NCBI RefSeq assembly: GCF_022376445.1
Contig: NW_025954974.1
Location: 372,001-436,000, forward strand
Direction: 5' to 3'
Length of the DNA stretch: 64,000 bases
Origin: Fomitopsis serialis
Taxonomy: Eukaryota; Basidiomycota; Agaricomycetes; Polyporales; Fomitopsidaceae
Shown here in pieces: positions 11,424-22,800 of the stretch. A program made the position numbers and the translations under genes. Every line of letters starts with the position of its first letter. Within the stretch, counting starts at the first letter, position 1. The notes under the pieces were generated by a model, which worked only from the letters and a program-made list of their open reading frames with translations, made no database searches and had not been told where the DNA came from.

Positions 11424-12533
11424 CTAACAGGTAAAGCGAAGGATGACTGCTAGTATCCACCATCGCAAGTGCAGGGTAGGGCAGGGGTATGACCGCTGTT
11501 GGACTTGCTGCGACTCCAGCTCCTTGCGGAATCTAGCACGCAACACGGCAGCAACAGCAGTCTTATCATGCATGTGCTTGGCATATGCAGCGGCGGGTAT
11601 GTCCAACTCCAAACACGTATTTGATACGAACCCAGAAAGTATCATATCGCCCGTCATGGCGAGCACCCAAAATAGACAGGGTGCGAAGAGCAGAGCGGAG
11701 CGAGTGTGTAGCCTGCAGTAGTCTGTCGAGAAGATGTATGCACACACAGCGGCGGTAGCTGCAAACTGGGGCCCCATCAATCGTGATGGTACCTCATTGG
11801 AATATGAGGAGACTTACATAGTCTATCGAGCTATTTCGATCGAGTGCGCTGGCGAGAGAGGTGATGGCGATGTTTGCATCGTGGCGGGAGACACCACTCG
11901 AGAGGAGATCTTGTTCCAAGCAAGTACGCATGCTATTGAGTGATGTCGAGGTCGTGCACAGCTGAAAACACAAAGACAGAATCCTTTCTGTTATAGTTGA
12001 AGGGTGGAATGCTAGACACGGCATCTGAGCTTGCAAGCGGAACCGTAAGCACTGGCAATGGTCCATACGTACAATTCATTTCATCGAAACCCCTGGTAGA
12101 GCTCAGGTCAAGGGGCTTTGGCGGATATGACGCGACGAAATCGAGCTTGGTGGTCTTCATGAGCACCTCGCGCACTCGGTGCATCGTCCGGCGTGATTCG
12201 TCCTTCATGTCCTCGGCATAGATATGCAGCTCGCGCCCCATGGCGTACCCAAAACACCCTCCACCGACGGAGCGAGCAAGGATTTTGCGGACCACGTCGC
12301 GACGAGTGAGTTCCACCGCCGGAACCAGGGACTGAATGCCGTGACTACAGTGAGCGTTGCCCCGGCAACTGTGCCTGCTATCGAGAGATGCACTTGGTCG
12401 ATGTGCTGCACCCAGTCATTTGTGTATATAGGTACAAACACGAATCGAGGAAAGTATCGCACCCACAGTGAATGTCGCCCGGAACTGGATTTTTTACATG
12501 AGTGTCATTCTTGTCTTCTGCTGGATCAGCCAT
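11424..12533 (-). pseudogene. Tandem family copy A: small hydrophobic protein, frameshifted
   Basis: First of three tandem copies of a protein family I do not recognise. Visible blocks in order are: an N-terminal MADPAEDKND; a hydrophobic stretch ending FSPWFRRWN; LTRRDVVRKIL with SVGGGCFGYAMGREL; a central LEQDLLSSGVSRHDANIAI segment; and a C-terminal DKTAVAAVLRARFRKELES. Compared with copy B, 7 bases are missing between TGGAA and CTCACTCG near 12310, so the frame changes between the RRW and LTRRD blocks. The first-exon junction also cannot be kept in frame. Small introns separate the blocks. Hydrophobic segments suggest a membrane protein, which is inference only. Confidence 0.6.
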
Positions 12534-13082
12534 CTTGAATACGACGGTGGTTTCTACGGGTCTCAGGCTGCAGGATGAGGCTTACAGACGTCTAGTGGTC
12601 TAAGGGGAGGACATGTTGCCTCAGCCTGCGTGTCTAAAACCATGTCAGACGGCGCATGGCATAACGCGTCTTCGCGGCATTGGGCCGAAGCGACGCGTTG
12701 CCCGCTTCAGGTGAGCCGGCATTGAGAAGACTGACTGCACTAGGAAGTCGAGGATCCCCGAGGAAGCACCCTATGCAGTGCCGGACATGCCCGCGGAACA
12801 AAACCGTCCTCTTCTACGGATGAAGACGCACGGAGAATTCTGCAATGATAATACCACTACTTCAGGGACGTTTGAATCGGAACGATCATGCCAGGAGCCC
12901 CAGATGAGTCTGGAAAACCTTTTACGTGAATGAATAATGAACTGGGATGATTTTGTCTCAAAACGGCAGTAGGTACTTACAGCATACAGGGTAACACGCG
13001 AAGACACGGCAAGACAGCAGTACGATTAATAATGTATAGCACGTCGAGAACTGGACAGCGGACAATGATTCAAGAGGGGTGT
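12534..13082. other. Intergenic between family copies A and B
   Basis: It contains the conserved upstream element at 12684-12700 and no gene. The remainder shows nothing recognisable. Confidence 0.45.
12684..12700. promoter_or_regulatory. Conserved upstream element of copy A (ACGCGT core)
   Basis: GCCGAAGCGACGCGTTG lies about 150 bp upstream of the copy A start codon. It recurs with one change upstream of copies B and C. Its core ACGCGT matches the consensus of the fungal MluI cell-cycle box, which MBF-type factors bind; binding here is not shown. Confidence 0.4.
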
Positions 13083-14112
13083 TTACTTTGTCTCCAGCTC
13101 TTTGCGGAACTTCTCACGCAAAACAGCGGCGACAGCAGCCTTGTCCCGGATGTATCCAGAATAGGCCATAGACGAAAACTCCTTTCTAACAGCAAATCCT
13201 GCTGTGAGACCAAGGAGGAAGAAGTCGCCCAGCCAGACGACGACGCGGGCCGCTCGTGGAGCTCGATATAGGGCGGAGCGGGGATGCGTCCTCGCAGACT
13301 CTCGCATCACGTACAGCAGGCCAACCAATCCAATCGACAGCTAGGGCGGCATCGTCAACGCTAAGGATAGGGCGTTAGTACTAGGGCACACTCACGCTGC
13401 GCTGGAAGTTGTTCCCGTCGAGCCCGCTAGCCAGATACGTAGTCACGATGTTCGCGTCGTGTTGCGAGACACCGCCCGTTAGCAGGTCTTGTTCGAGGAA
13501 CGCTCGCATGCTCCGCAGCGATTCTGAGGTGGTAGTGAACCAGTGACAAGCAGACAATATCTTCTCTGCTATTCCTGGTGGCGGGGACTCAGTCGATACT
13601 GCGACACCGTACACCACACCAGGTGAGCCAGGATAACTCGCTAACTATGATGCGGGTCACGTACTGTTGTCGGACCTGCTGATAGACGTGGCCGCCTCTG
13701 GAGGGTGCAACTCGAGGAACTCGTACCTGCCGGAATTCACGAGCATACCGCGCACATCCCTCATGGTGTAGTAGGACTCCTCGGAGTGATTTATATCAAA
13801 CTGCAACTGGCGTCCGACAGCGTATCCGACACACCCCGCGCCAACAGAACTGGCAAAGGCTTTGCGAAGCACGTCGCGCCGAGTGAGCGCGGTGTTCCAC
13901 CGTCGATACAAGGGGCTGAATGCGAGTGTTGTGGCGAGGGTGACCCCTGCACCGACGCCTGCCATCCATAGATGACCTCGTTGAAATGTTGTAACTGCGC
14001 ATCCGTCAGAATTAATCCAGAAGCACAGCGGGTCCACGGCGCTCACCATGAACAACAAGTACTGGGCCTCCCTCCGAGAGTATGATCTCTCAGTCTTTGG
14101 ATTGCTGGACAT
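13083..14112 (-). CDS. Tandem family copy B: small hydrophobic protein, best-preserved copy
   Basis: Exons read from the ATG at 14112 (MSSNPKTERSYSRREAQYLLF) through AGVGAGVTLATTLAFSPLYRRWN, LTRRDVLRKAFASSVGAGCVGYAVGRQL and an acidic stretch; then 13617-13381 (SPPPGIAEKILSACHWF ... LEQDLLTGGVSQHDANIV); then the last exon ending DKAAVAAVLREKFRKELETK at 13083. The long blocks are intact, unlike copies A and C. However, a clear 52-nt intron (GTGAGC...CTGAC...GCAG, about 14043-13992) sits in the first exon. Removing it breaks the frame at HLWMAG, while reading through it keeps the frame open. Either this copy also lost one base near 13985, or the intron is retained. Function is unknown. Confidence 0.5.
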
Positions 14113-14606
14113 GACGACGACGGCAGCCTGAGTTCGCCCCGGCTGTAGCTGGGATGAGGCTTGAGGGAAAGAGAAGACAGCAGATACCATGTCCGCACCT
14201 CGGAGACCGTCATGTATGTAGTTGTACCGCGTCCGTCGCGTCTATCGACGGCTCCAATGCCGAAGGGACGCGTTGGACGATTCGAACCGGCGTTGGCAAA
14301 TGAGGCAGCTTTAGGTAATCGACAGCCCTTATTGAATGCTTCCGAGGAACCGCCAAGGATCCAGCACCGGCAGCGCGACAGGCGTGTCAGCGGCGGCTCA
14401 TATGAACGTCTTCCCCGGGTTCAGTATGAGACTGCATGCACCAGACAGGTGGGCTGGCGGATTACTGGTGGAGAGTGACAGAGTTTGGAACACTGCGCAC
14501 ATCAAATAGAACGCGATAGCAATATGAATAGCGACGAGCGCAGGTATGTCGAGCGACCGCAAACCAAAGGCGACAAGAGAAATTAATGTGACTATCCTGT
14601 TCAGAC
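14113..14606. other. Intergenic between family copies B and C
   Basis: Apart from the conserved element at 14259-14275, nothing recognisable is present. Confidence 0.4.
14259..14275. promoter_or_regulatory. Conserved upstream element of copy B (ACGCGT core)
   Basis: GCCGAAGGGACGCGTTG lies 147 bp upstream of the copy B ATG, the same distance as in copy A. It is preceded by CGACGGCTCCAAT, a sequence shared with copy C. This constant spacing helped fix the start codons of the family. Confidence 0.4.
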
Positions 14607-15645
14607 GCAACTTATTGCGCCTCCAGCTCTTGCGGAATTTACGACGCAACACAGCGGCGACAGCAGCCTTATCCTGGATCAGGGTGGTATACGGCATAGC
14701 GGGAACGTCCACATAGAGACAATGCCCAAGAGTGCCCCAAAGAGCACTGAATCGCCGAAGAGCGCGAGCACGCAAACAGCAACCGGTGCTCCGAGGAAGA
14801 CAGAGCAGGGGCGCGACCTCCTTGCATCCCTCACAAACGATAGCATGGAGGCAACCGCGTTGGGAGCGTACTGAATCTGCGTCAGCTCCGGCGGCACGCA
14901 TCATTAAACAAGGCTCGATTTACTGAGTCATCCCATACGCTGCGATCGAGTGCACTTGCGAGGGAGGTGATGGCTATGTTTGCATCGGAGCGCGAGACAC
15001 CTCCTGCGAGTAGATCGGGCTCTAGGTAGGTCCGTACACTGTATATCGATTGCGAGGTCGTGATGAGCTGGTAGCATAGCGAGGAATCCTCTCTGTCAGG
15101 GTGGAGGCGTGGATGGGGCTATGACAATGCATGGTATGAGCGACGGCACCATACACACAACGACAACTGCACGTACGATCGTCAGGGCGCTCGGAGACAT
15201 GATGGATCTTTGTGGATGAGAGGCAATAAAGCTGGGCTTGTCGAACTTCCTGAACGCCTGGCGCACCCGGCGCATCGTGCGGAGCGAGTCGTCTTTCTCT
15301 TCGTCTGCAGACATCTGGAGCGCGCGTCCCCCGGCGTAGCCCACACACCCTCCGGCCGTCGAGCTGACGGTAGCTTTCCAGACCACATCACGGCGAGTTA
15401 GCGAAGGGTTTCACTGTCGAAACCGAGGACTGAACGTCGCGACGACTGTCAGAGCCGCTGCCGCACCGGCACCCGCCATCCATAGATGCACATAATCAAA
15501 GTGCTGCGACCACCGAAACACTTACGACATGGCCTTGAGCAGCGATATCATGCACTCACAACATATTTCTCGTGGCCATATTTTGTTGAACGAGAAACCA
15601 CACTTTGCAATTGCTCTCCGGGCGGGCTGTCTCAGGCTGGGACAT
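14607..15645 (-). pseudogene. Tandem family copy C: small hydrophobic protein, multiply broken
   Basis: Starts MSQPETARPESN at 15645 and contains the family blocks HFDYVHLWMAG, LTRRDVVWKA, GGCVGYAGGRAL, LEPDLLAGGVSRSDANIAI and DKAAVAAVLRRKFRK. The conserved Trp of the RRWN block is a TGA stop near 15411. One base is missing after TERI near 15087, and another is missing in the C-terminal RKELE block near 14625. Three independent lesions make this a pseudogene with good confidence, although its overall exon layout is still readable. Confidence 0.65.
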
Positions 15646-15774
15646 TCCGAAAGACGGGGGAGTTGCGTAGTCTTGCAGCGACGGGGACGCAAAAGGAGTG
15701 CACACCAAGTGTACTTGCATCGCGAGGGTCATGCATGTAGCTGTGGCATGTCGGATGTTCTTGACGGCTCCAGT

Positions 15775-15791
15775 GCCGAAGGGACGCGTTG
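15775..15791. promoter_or_regulatory. Conserved upstream element of copy C (ACGCGT core)
   Basis: GCCGAAGGGACGCGTTG lies about 130 bp upstream of the inferred copy C start and is identical to the element of copy B. Its presence shows that the duplication unit included promoter DNA. Confidence 0.4.
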
Positions 15792-16166
15792 CTCGGTTTC
15801 ATGAAGCGGCACCGCTAGATGAAGCAGCTGCAATAGGCAGCTCAGAGCCCTCGAGAAGGTTTCCCACGAGATGAGTGGGACCAACGCTTTTGCGGTGCAT
15901 CGCGGTACAAATGAGGACGATGCGAAGCCTGCATGTCGTCTATACGTCCTCGAGTACCGGATGGGCCAGTAGTGAGCGCAGTGTACAAGTGCGTGCACCG
16001 TGACGGCAATGACCGAACGTAGAACTTCTGCCAGCTAGAGCAAGCCTATGCTTTCTCAATGCGCTGAATCTTGAGATGTCCAAGTCGGTCCAGATACGTG
16101 AACAGCTGGAGGACTGGACTGATCAATGGGGACAGTGGTGGCGTTGTGTTCTATCCTGGGATCGGG

Positions 16167-16176
16167 TATATATATA
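16167..16176 (+). promoter_or_regulatory. TATA-like tract upstream of the Gdt1-like gene
   Basis: A TATATATATA run lies about 270 bp before the start codon. GTACGT and CGCAG signals at about 16371 and 16420 would allow a 5'-leader intron and shorten the effective distance. Assignment to this gene is inferred. Confidence 0.4.
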
Positions 16177-16437
16177 GCACGACGCGTCCGACGCGTGACG
16201 CGGGGCGGTTTGTATGGGCGCTCCCCGCTCCCCACAGGCGACCAACCGTTCTGAATCTCCGCAGCCAACACGACGGGCCCCTTCCTCTGTTGCCCTTCCT
16301 CCAGCCCATGTAGTGTCTTGAACCAATATACCTGCATTCCCTACTTTTCCCTTGTTTCTTCAACCACTGTACGTCCCAGCGAGTACTACCATCTAACCTC
16401 TCACTCGTATCCACGCCTCGCAGGTCACTGCAGCTGC

Positions 16438-17415
16438 ATGGCTGTCTCTAATGATGTCCCCGACGCGGACGAGACCTCCTTCCAGGTCTTCGCCCGCTCC
16501 TTCGCCATGATCATCTTCTCAGAAATAGGCGACAAGACCTTCCTCATCGCCGCCATCCTCGCCATGCGCCACCCGCGCCTCGTCGTCTTCTCGGGCGCGT
16601 TCGCCTCCCTCGTCGTCATGTCTTTCCTCTCCGCCGAGCTCGGGAACCTCCTCCCCACTCTTCTTCCGAAACGATGGACACAGGTAGCGGCGGCGGTGCT
16701 CTTTTTCGTATTCGGCGCGAAGATGCTGCAAGAGGCGCGCTCAATGCGGCCGGACAAGATGGAGGAGGAGATGAAGGAGGCGGAGGAGGATATCGAGGGC
16801 GACGATGCGTTGGAAGACGGGACCGGGGTAGAGCTGGGGAACGGTCACGACGTCATACCGCTGGAGGAGGTCGAGGAGGGAGGCCGGCCCGAGATGCATG
16901 CCCGGAAGCCAAGCGTTAGCTCGAACGGGAGCGCACGGACACGGAAAGCGAAGTCTACAGCGAAGGAGTACGCAGACGCGACGCGGAACTTCTGCAGCCT
17001 TTTCCTCGGACCCGTGTTCGTACAGGCGTTTGTCCTCACCTTCCTCGGCGAGTGGGGAGACCGGAGTCAGATATCCACCATTGCACTTGCAGCTGCACAT
17101 GTGCGTTGGCCATTCTTCCGGTGTCACATCTTCATTAACCCATGCGCAGAATGTATACCTTGTAACACTGGGTACCGTCATCGGACATTCATGTTGTACC
17201 GCCCTCGCCGTCATCGGCGGTCGCTACGTCTCCACGAAAATCTCCGTTAAGCATGGTGCGTCGCTCCCTGTCTCAGAACCAAACATTTGCTGACTTCCAT
17301 GCGCGCAGTTACGCTCGCCGGCAGCGCACTCTTCCTCGGCTTTGGCCTCATATACCTTTACGAAGCATTCGCCTCGATAGATACCGACAACGCAGACTTC
17401 AACCCCGCAAACTAG
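16438..17415 (+). CDS. GDT1: Gdt1/TMEM165-family cation transporter
   Basis: This family sits in the Golgi membrane and exchanges Ca2+/Mn2+ for protons, supporting glycosylation. Three exons (16438-17100, 17150-17255, 17309-17415; introns of 49 and 53 nt) encode 291 residues. Both diagnostic E-x-G-D-[KR]-[ST] motifs are present: SEIGDKT in the first half and GEWGDRS in the second, each in a predicted three-helix repeat. A long charged loop rich in Glu/Asp lies between them, as in the yeast protein. The C-terminus is FGLIYLYEAF followed by a short acidic tail. No cleavable signal peptide is obvious after ATG 16438. The frame is open upstream only with a non-ATG codon, so a leader exon cannot be excluded. 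Confidence 0.9.
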
Positions 17416-17904
17416 ATGATCATTGTTGCATGCACATACAGTACCCTGCATAGTTTTGTATAATCTCATCCCGGAGTGTCATTCCCTTCAACCTTCCCAG
17501 GGCGCGTGAGGCACAGCCCTGGAGCGTGTGTACTTGAGTTGCCTCCTGCGTGCTTGCATGTATGTACTGCATGCAGCAACTTATGTATATGCGCCAGTAA
17601 TACGGTGGTCGACTGACCGGTGAGAGCGATATCCATGGGCTCGGGACTAGCGTTCGCTTACTACGCCATGGCTATCAAGAAAAGCAACCATAGAAGACCG
17701 TCCTCTCCTCCACTCAAAAGGTCTTCTTTAGGGTCTGCTTAGGGAGACTAAAAAGCAACAGGATCTCCACCAACTTACCTAGTACATACTACGTGTCGGA
17801 CGGCAGTGCAGATCAGCAGGGCTAGTAGGCATGGTGAGCATGCGTCATGGTCAGAGTCAGGAAGACGGGCTGTTTATAGGTTATGTTACACTGACAACAA
17901 TATG
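17416..17904. other. Intergenic, 489 bp
   Basis: Presumed 3' trailer of the transporter gene and 5' flank of the tRNA gene. Nothing else is recognised. Confidence 0.45.
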
Positions 17905-17982
17905 TCCCTGGTAGTATATCGGTTAGTACACGCGCCTGTCATCGGGCCGCGCGAAAGCGGGGTTCGACTCCCCGCCAGGGAG
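17905..17982 (+). tRNA. tRNA-Asp (GUC) with a 6-nt intron
   Basis: The acceptor stem TCCCTGG pairs perfectly with CCAGGGA. The D stem is GTA/TAC. The T arm is CGGGG-TTCGACT-CCCCG. The anticodon stem CGCGC (17931-17935) pairs with GCGCG (17949-17953). Between them are C, T, anticodon GTC (17938-17940), A, then seven bases where one is expected. This implies a 6-nt intron (TCGGGC, 17942-17947) at the canonical 37/38 position; shifting it by one base is equally possible. The spliced length of 72 nt is normal for tRNA-Asp. CCA is not encoded, as expected in eukaryotes. The TTCGA of the T loop lies in the internal B box. Confidence 0.9.
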
Positions 17983-18383
17983 TCATGGTATAAGCTCTGC
18001 ATATTGCACCTTTTTTTCGTGGCTATTGCATCCAAGTACTGAGAATTTCACCTTAGTAGTCTCATACCTTCACCCTCCGCGTGAGGGGTTTGTGTCGAGC
18101 CTATAGACTGAGGTACGGAACCTTGAAGAATATCGTTACATGACATATGTTGTGGGAACGGATTTTTCACACTCAAGGTCCTCTGAAAACTTGTGGAGCG
18201 GAAGCAGTGAGCGTCGTGATGAAGACCTGTGCCAACTGAAGGTCCGAATGTAACACAATTGTTTCTGTCTATGAAAAGGGACTGTAGGTTATCTCTATAC
18301 CGGAACGCATCACTAGCTCGTTGCTTTGAGCTTTCGAACGCCGACACCGTGCTCATTTCAGCTCCCACACACTTCCAGCCTCC
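17983..18383. other. Intergenic, 401 bp
   Basis: It holds the tRNA terminator and the presumed 3' flank of the uridine phosphorylase gene. Nothing else is seen. Confidence 0.45.
18011..18017 (+). terminator. Pol III T-run terminator of the tRNA gene
   Basis: Seven consecutive T residues start 28 nt after the discriminator base, the normal RNA polymerase III stop signal. Confidence 0.75.
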
Positions 18384-19889
18384 TCATGCAGTCGCTGAAG
18401 AGAAGAGACACAGCGATGAGCAGCAAGGCCTCCCATATGTTCGCGGACTCACATCTGGTTCAATCTCGAATCCGACGAGAGCCTCTAGGACCGCTCGGCC
18501 GGTCCACGCCTCTACCGCGGCGACCGTCTCCGGGGTGATGAAGTCCTGCGTCGTGCGCGAGGCGAAGACCATCTGCGCCGCGGCCGCCCTGATGCGCGGC
18601 TTCGGACAGAGAGTCCTTCCCTCAGCGTCGGTGGTGGACACGGAGGGGGGCTGTCCTTGCGTCGAGGGCGGGGGCGGCACGGTCATCGCGGGTGCCACCG
18701 GGAGGGTGGTAACGGGAGGCGTGACCGTCGCGGTTGTGTGCGTGGAGCGTGGCCAGTTCGCGGCGAGGTGGAGGATGTGGAACGTTTCCATCTACGATGA
18801 CAATAGTGTGAGATACAATAGGGTGAGATAGCGGCGGCGAAGAGAGATAGCGGGGCATGTCGCACCTCTAGCGTTGCGAGCTCCGCATGCTGTGACTTCA
18901 ATTCCTCGATGAGGGTCTCGTTGTGATCCGGGAAGGAAGTCTGACGTCCTTGGGAAGAGTAGAAGCTGCCGGGACGTAAGAGGATGGCCCGAAAAATGAA
19001 CACTGGTATGACCTATCGGCAGATGCGTTGATAGCATTGTCAACGACGCCCGTGGACACTGTGGGTGGACGAGTGCGTTGCAGCGTGGCACTCAGCTATT
19101 GACCCTATAGAGTTAGCATGCATTTGGTTGGGCACAGGGTAAAGTACGGACGGCATGACGCAACTCGGGGTCAGCATCCACCTGTACGACTGTTAGCGGA
19201 AAGCAGTAGTCCGGTATTCCAAAAACACTGACTGGTTTGCTGATTCTGTAAGGAAGCTCGTGGGAGTCGCCATTAATGAAGTCGTAGTCGTAGTTCCTCG
19301 TAACGGCAACGCTGGCCTTGGGGACGACGACTGTACCGACGGGTACATCAATCAGACCGCCACAGGACCCTAGTCTTCCACCTTATCAGAACGTCTACAG
19401 GTGCCTGGACGATCGCGCGAGACACGAACCTTATTACGACCATATCGCCGGTGAGGCATTCTCTCACTTCCCGAACGAAGAAGTCGGCGTTAGGATAGCC
19501 CATGCCAATGCTGACGACGGAGACGGGCACGCCCTTGTACCGGCCCGTTATGGTGGTGAAACCACGCTCTGAGCTAAGCGTGAACGGCCTGGGCGACGCG
19601 TCGAGGTGGACGCGATGCCACTCGCCCGCGAAGGTGCCCCCACCGTGACCTATACGAACCTCAGCATGCGTCATCAAATTGACACACATTTTACTTCATA
19701 CGTACGATGCGGTTAGCAACTTCGCCCGAGCGAATGCCGAGATGGTATACACGCTGATCTAGCGTGCGGGGGAAATCTGCAGCAACAGGTCAAATAGATT
19801 AGATGGGCTCGCTAATGATTAGGCTAGCCATGCCGCAGAAAGAGAAGTCTTGGAGCGCACTTACTCGCGTCGAGAATCAGATCCTTCAT
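18384..19889 (-). CDS. Uridine phosphorylase (PNP/UDP family)
   Basis: Splits uridine with phosphate into uracil and ribose-1-phosphate for pyrimidine salvage. The first exon from ATG 19889 is MKDLILDA; exon 2 gives FPRTLDQRVYHLGIRSGEVANRI; the next gives ERGFTTITGRYKGVPVSVVSIGMG and REVRECLTGDMVVIR. An intron then leads to GSCGGLIDVPVGTVVVPKAS and YDYDFINGDSHELPYRISKP. The C-terminal part has the substrate-site block LEMETFHILHLA, then QMVFASRTTQDFITPETVAAV and AWTGRAVLEALVGFEIEP. GSCG, the Gly-rich phosphate site and the METF block identify the family. The last exon runs to the stop at 18384 with a short unconserved tail. At least six exons are needed, and some boundaries in the C-terminal half were not resolved. 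Confidence 0.86.
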
Positions 19890-22800
19890 ATTGACTCGCC
19901 GGCTTGCTGTAGTTGGCAGTTGGTGTCGTTGATTACCGGCGTTTGGCTTTCTGTATTGCCCCTAGTGGATTTGACCTTGTGGTGATAGGAAGTCTAAAGT
20001 CGATCAGGAAGGAGGTGGGCCGGCTCCGTATGCAGTGTTGTATTGAATTGTCGATGGTCGATAGGTGATAGTTGGATTGAATGGCTCAATTGAATGTGTG
20101 CGCGCTTGCCTCGGATCGGGAATAGCCGTTTACAGCGATCGTGCCACCCCGAATATCTCGGAGCCTCACGACCGCCACCGTCGTCCTCGTCCTCGTCGTC
20201 CTCGCCGTCCTCGGGCTGTCCGCCCACTGCTTTCTCTGTGTCACACTGCTTTCTGCAACTCCGCTTCCTCATATGATCAAGTGGTCAATGCAGCAGAGAA
20301 CCAATCAAACCACCTCGCTACGGATGGGAATCAGTTGAGGCAGGACACGGTGGGCGCAGACACAAGGTATCTGCTCCGTGTAAAGCAAGCATATCATTCT
20401 TCCTGATCCATTCAGTATATGCGGCATAGTCTACCGAAGGGCGGACACAGCTTGGTGGCGGCTACGCCCCAGGCGTCTGATGTGGCAACCCGATTCGGAG
20501 CGACTCATCCGTCTTGCTGCGAGCTGCTGTAATTCTCATCGGCGCCCCCATGTCCGATGTTTCAGTCTGCGGCGGCAGGAGAACGCAGAAGCAGAGGCCG
20601 GCGTGAAAGCAGGCGCTCGGAGAGCAAGTGCAGGGAGCGCGTTTGCATGCCGCGAGAACCACGAGGCCTCTTCACAAGGCTTCCCTCCCGTGCTTGCCCA
20701 TGGTGTGTAGTGGATGACCTTGTGCGGGGACGCGTGCAGGACTGACAGCGGTCCGATAGCTCAAAGCTGGGGACATCATTTCTCAATCCGGCGTTGACCG
20801 CCAGCCATGAGAGCGTCCTACGTCCAACAATCTCCGACGCGCTCAGCGGAAACACGATGTTTGTACCTGGTATCCGGAGCGCAGGTCGACTCGCTGCGGG
20901 TCTTCCCTTCCGGAGGAAGGCCTCTTACGTGTGGCAAACCGCCGCCCGAATGTGGCCCAGAGAGCGTCGCCTCTGCTCCACGGACGATCACCATTTGCCG
21001 ACCGACAATCGAACTGTGCACGCCGTCACCATCAGACCCTTACGGCACAGGCTGCTCGGTATCCGTCTCCTGCAGGCTGCGGTCAGCCTGCGGTAGGGAA
21101 GTATTCCAGCTCCATGATTTGCAGCTCTTCCGACAAGGGGACCATCCCTCGAGCGGCGGCGGTAGACGGCGGGTAGCGACGAGGCTTCTGGGGCGTCTCC
21201 CCTAGGGTTCTTGCCCTACATGACATCAGCGGAGTCCTACCAGGCTGTCTTGTACTCCGTGTGAATGCACACATTCCTTTTCGAGAGCTTCACGCAGGAA
21301 CAAGCCCCATGACAATCCACGGGGCTGCATGCCCAAGGACGCACTTGGTATCACCTCCGCCGGCGTGTGCTGAAGACACCTGCGGCCGACTCGAGAGATG
21401 ACCCAGTCCTGCACATGTCGCGCTCGACATCGCTCGATCAGGCTATTTCAGCAACTAGCCGGCGCCACACATGCGTCCCGAGGACAAAACGTTGCTCTGT
21501 CCTCCACGATCAGCGACTGTGTAGGCAGCACCGGCCGCTCGGATAGACGGCCTTCGTCCAGGTACGGATGTGTAATCCCATAATGCAAGGTTCTGCCGCC
21601 AAGCCCTGTCACTTCTCGTGCGCCCGCAGTGTCTCTGGCCGTAAGTGCAATTCTCGGCCGTGCATACTCAGGAAGCTTGCTGCTGGCGCTGGTTATCTGA
21701 TATCGATTCACAAGTCGTGTTCGTTCATCTTTCACCTGGCATGCTCGCAGCATGATTCCTGAGACGTATCGCGTACTGGGCTCGTCATCGATGCTCTCCA
21801 GAGCAGCGGAGGGCTTCTCATGTGCCTTGCGGCAGTCACTTGAAATCCCCGGGTTCCCACTGGCAGTCGTCGTATGTCCGGTGACGATGCTAGGCGCTAG
21901 TCCTTCTCAGGTAGCCTAGCCAGGAAGGGACTTTTGTCCTTAATCCCCATGGAAGGTGAGGCAATATCGCACCCGTAACTCACGAATGTCATTCTTACAA
22001 GGCAACCACCAGCGCGGGCCAAGCCACCGACCACTGGTCTGGGATTCTCAGGCCCGTCAACTGGCCGTGGTCTCACTCTGCGCAGTCCGGAGACTTTGGA
22101 AAGTGAGGGTGCGTTGCCTATATAGGTCCCGATCGAAAGCAAAGTGGGCGGTCCAGCACCGCAGGCAGAGCCTCGACCACATGGGCGCTTAGTGTGGACC
22201 CGTACCGTCGACTCAGGGCAGCGTTAATCGGAGGCACCGAAGCCATCTGTGCGGATCCTCCTTACCCACAGCGACTGAGGAATTCGGTCCGCTTTCAGCC
22301 CAGCGGAGTAGGTTTCATACTATGACACGAGACCTGTCCGCACCTCGACACCGTTTATAGGATTCCGGTCGGTGGTTGGAATCTCTCTTGCAGGCAGTCT
22401 TGCAGCCAAACTGGCTTCAAGTGTTTACCAATCCTGTCCGGCAACGGAACCAAAGAGAGGCTTTCATGGGCCTTCTTCGCCAACTATTGATGCCGCTTCC
22501 GGGGTGAGTCCGGCGCCTTACCCAAGGCCGCATGACGACTCGCAAACGGGAATTTCCGACCCACCGATATTCCCTCTCTTCGCCCGCCCTTGTGCATCCG
22601 TGTGAACTCGGTCGGCAAGAACGTAGCTCTCGCTTCGCGCCGTCAATATGTCAGTGTACCTGGGAGTCATAAGACGCGCGCAACCACTCCCGGATTGCCA
22701 CAGGAGGTGAAATTCACAGTCCGCTTACATTCCGCGAAGGCTCGGGAGCCTCTGTCCACCCTCTGGTTCGGCGGGACGTCAATCATCAGAGCCTCCCTCG

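Larger units (their letters stand above)
15646..16437. other. Intergenic stretch, 792 bp
   Basis: It contains the copy C upstream element and, nearer the next gene, a long TATA tract. No gene is seen. Confidence 0.45.
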
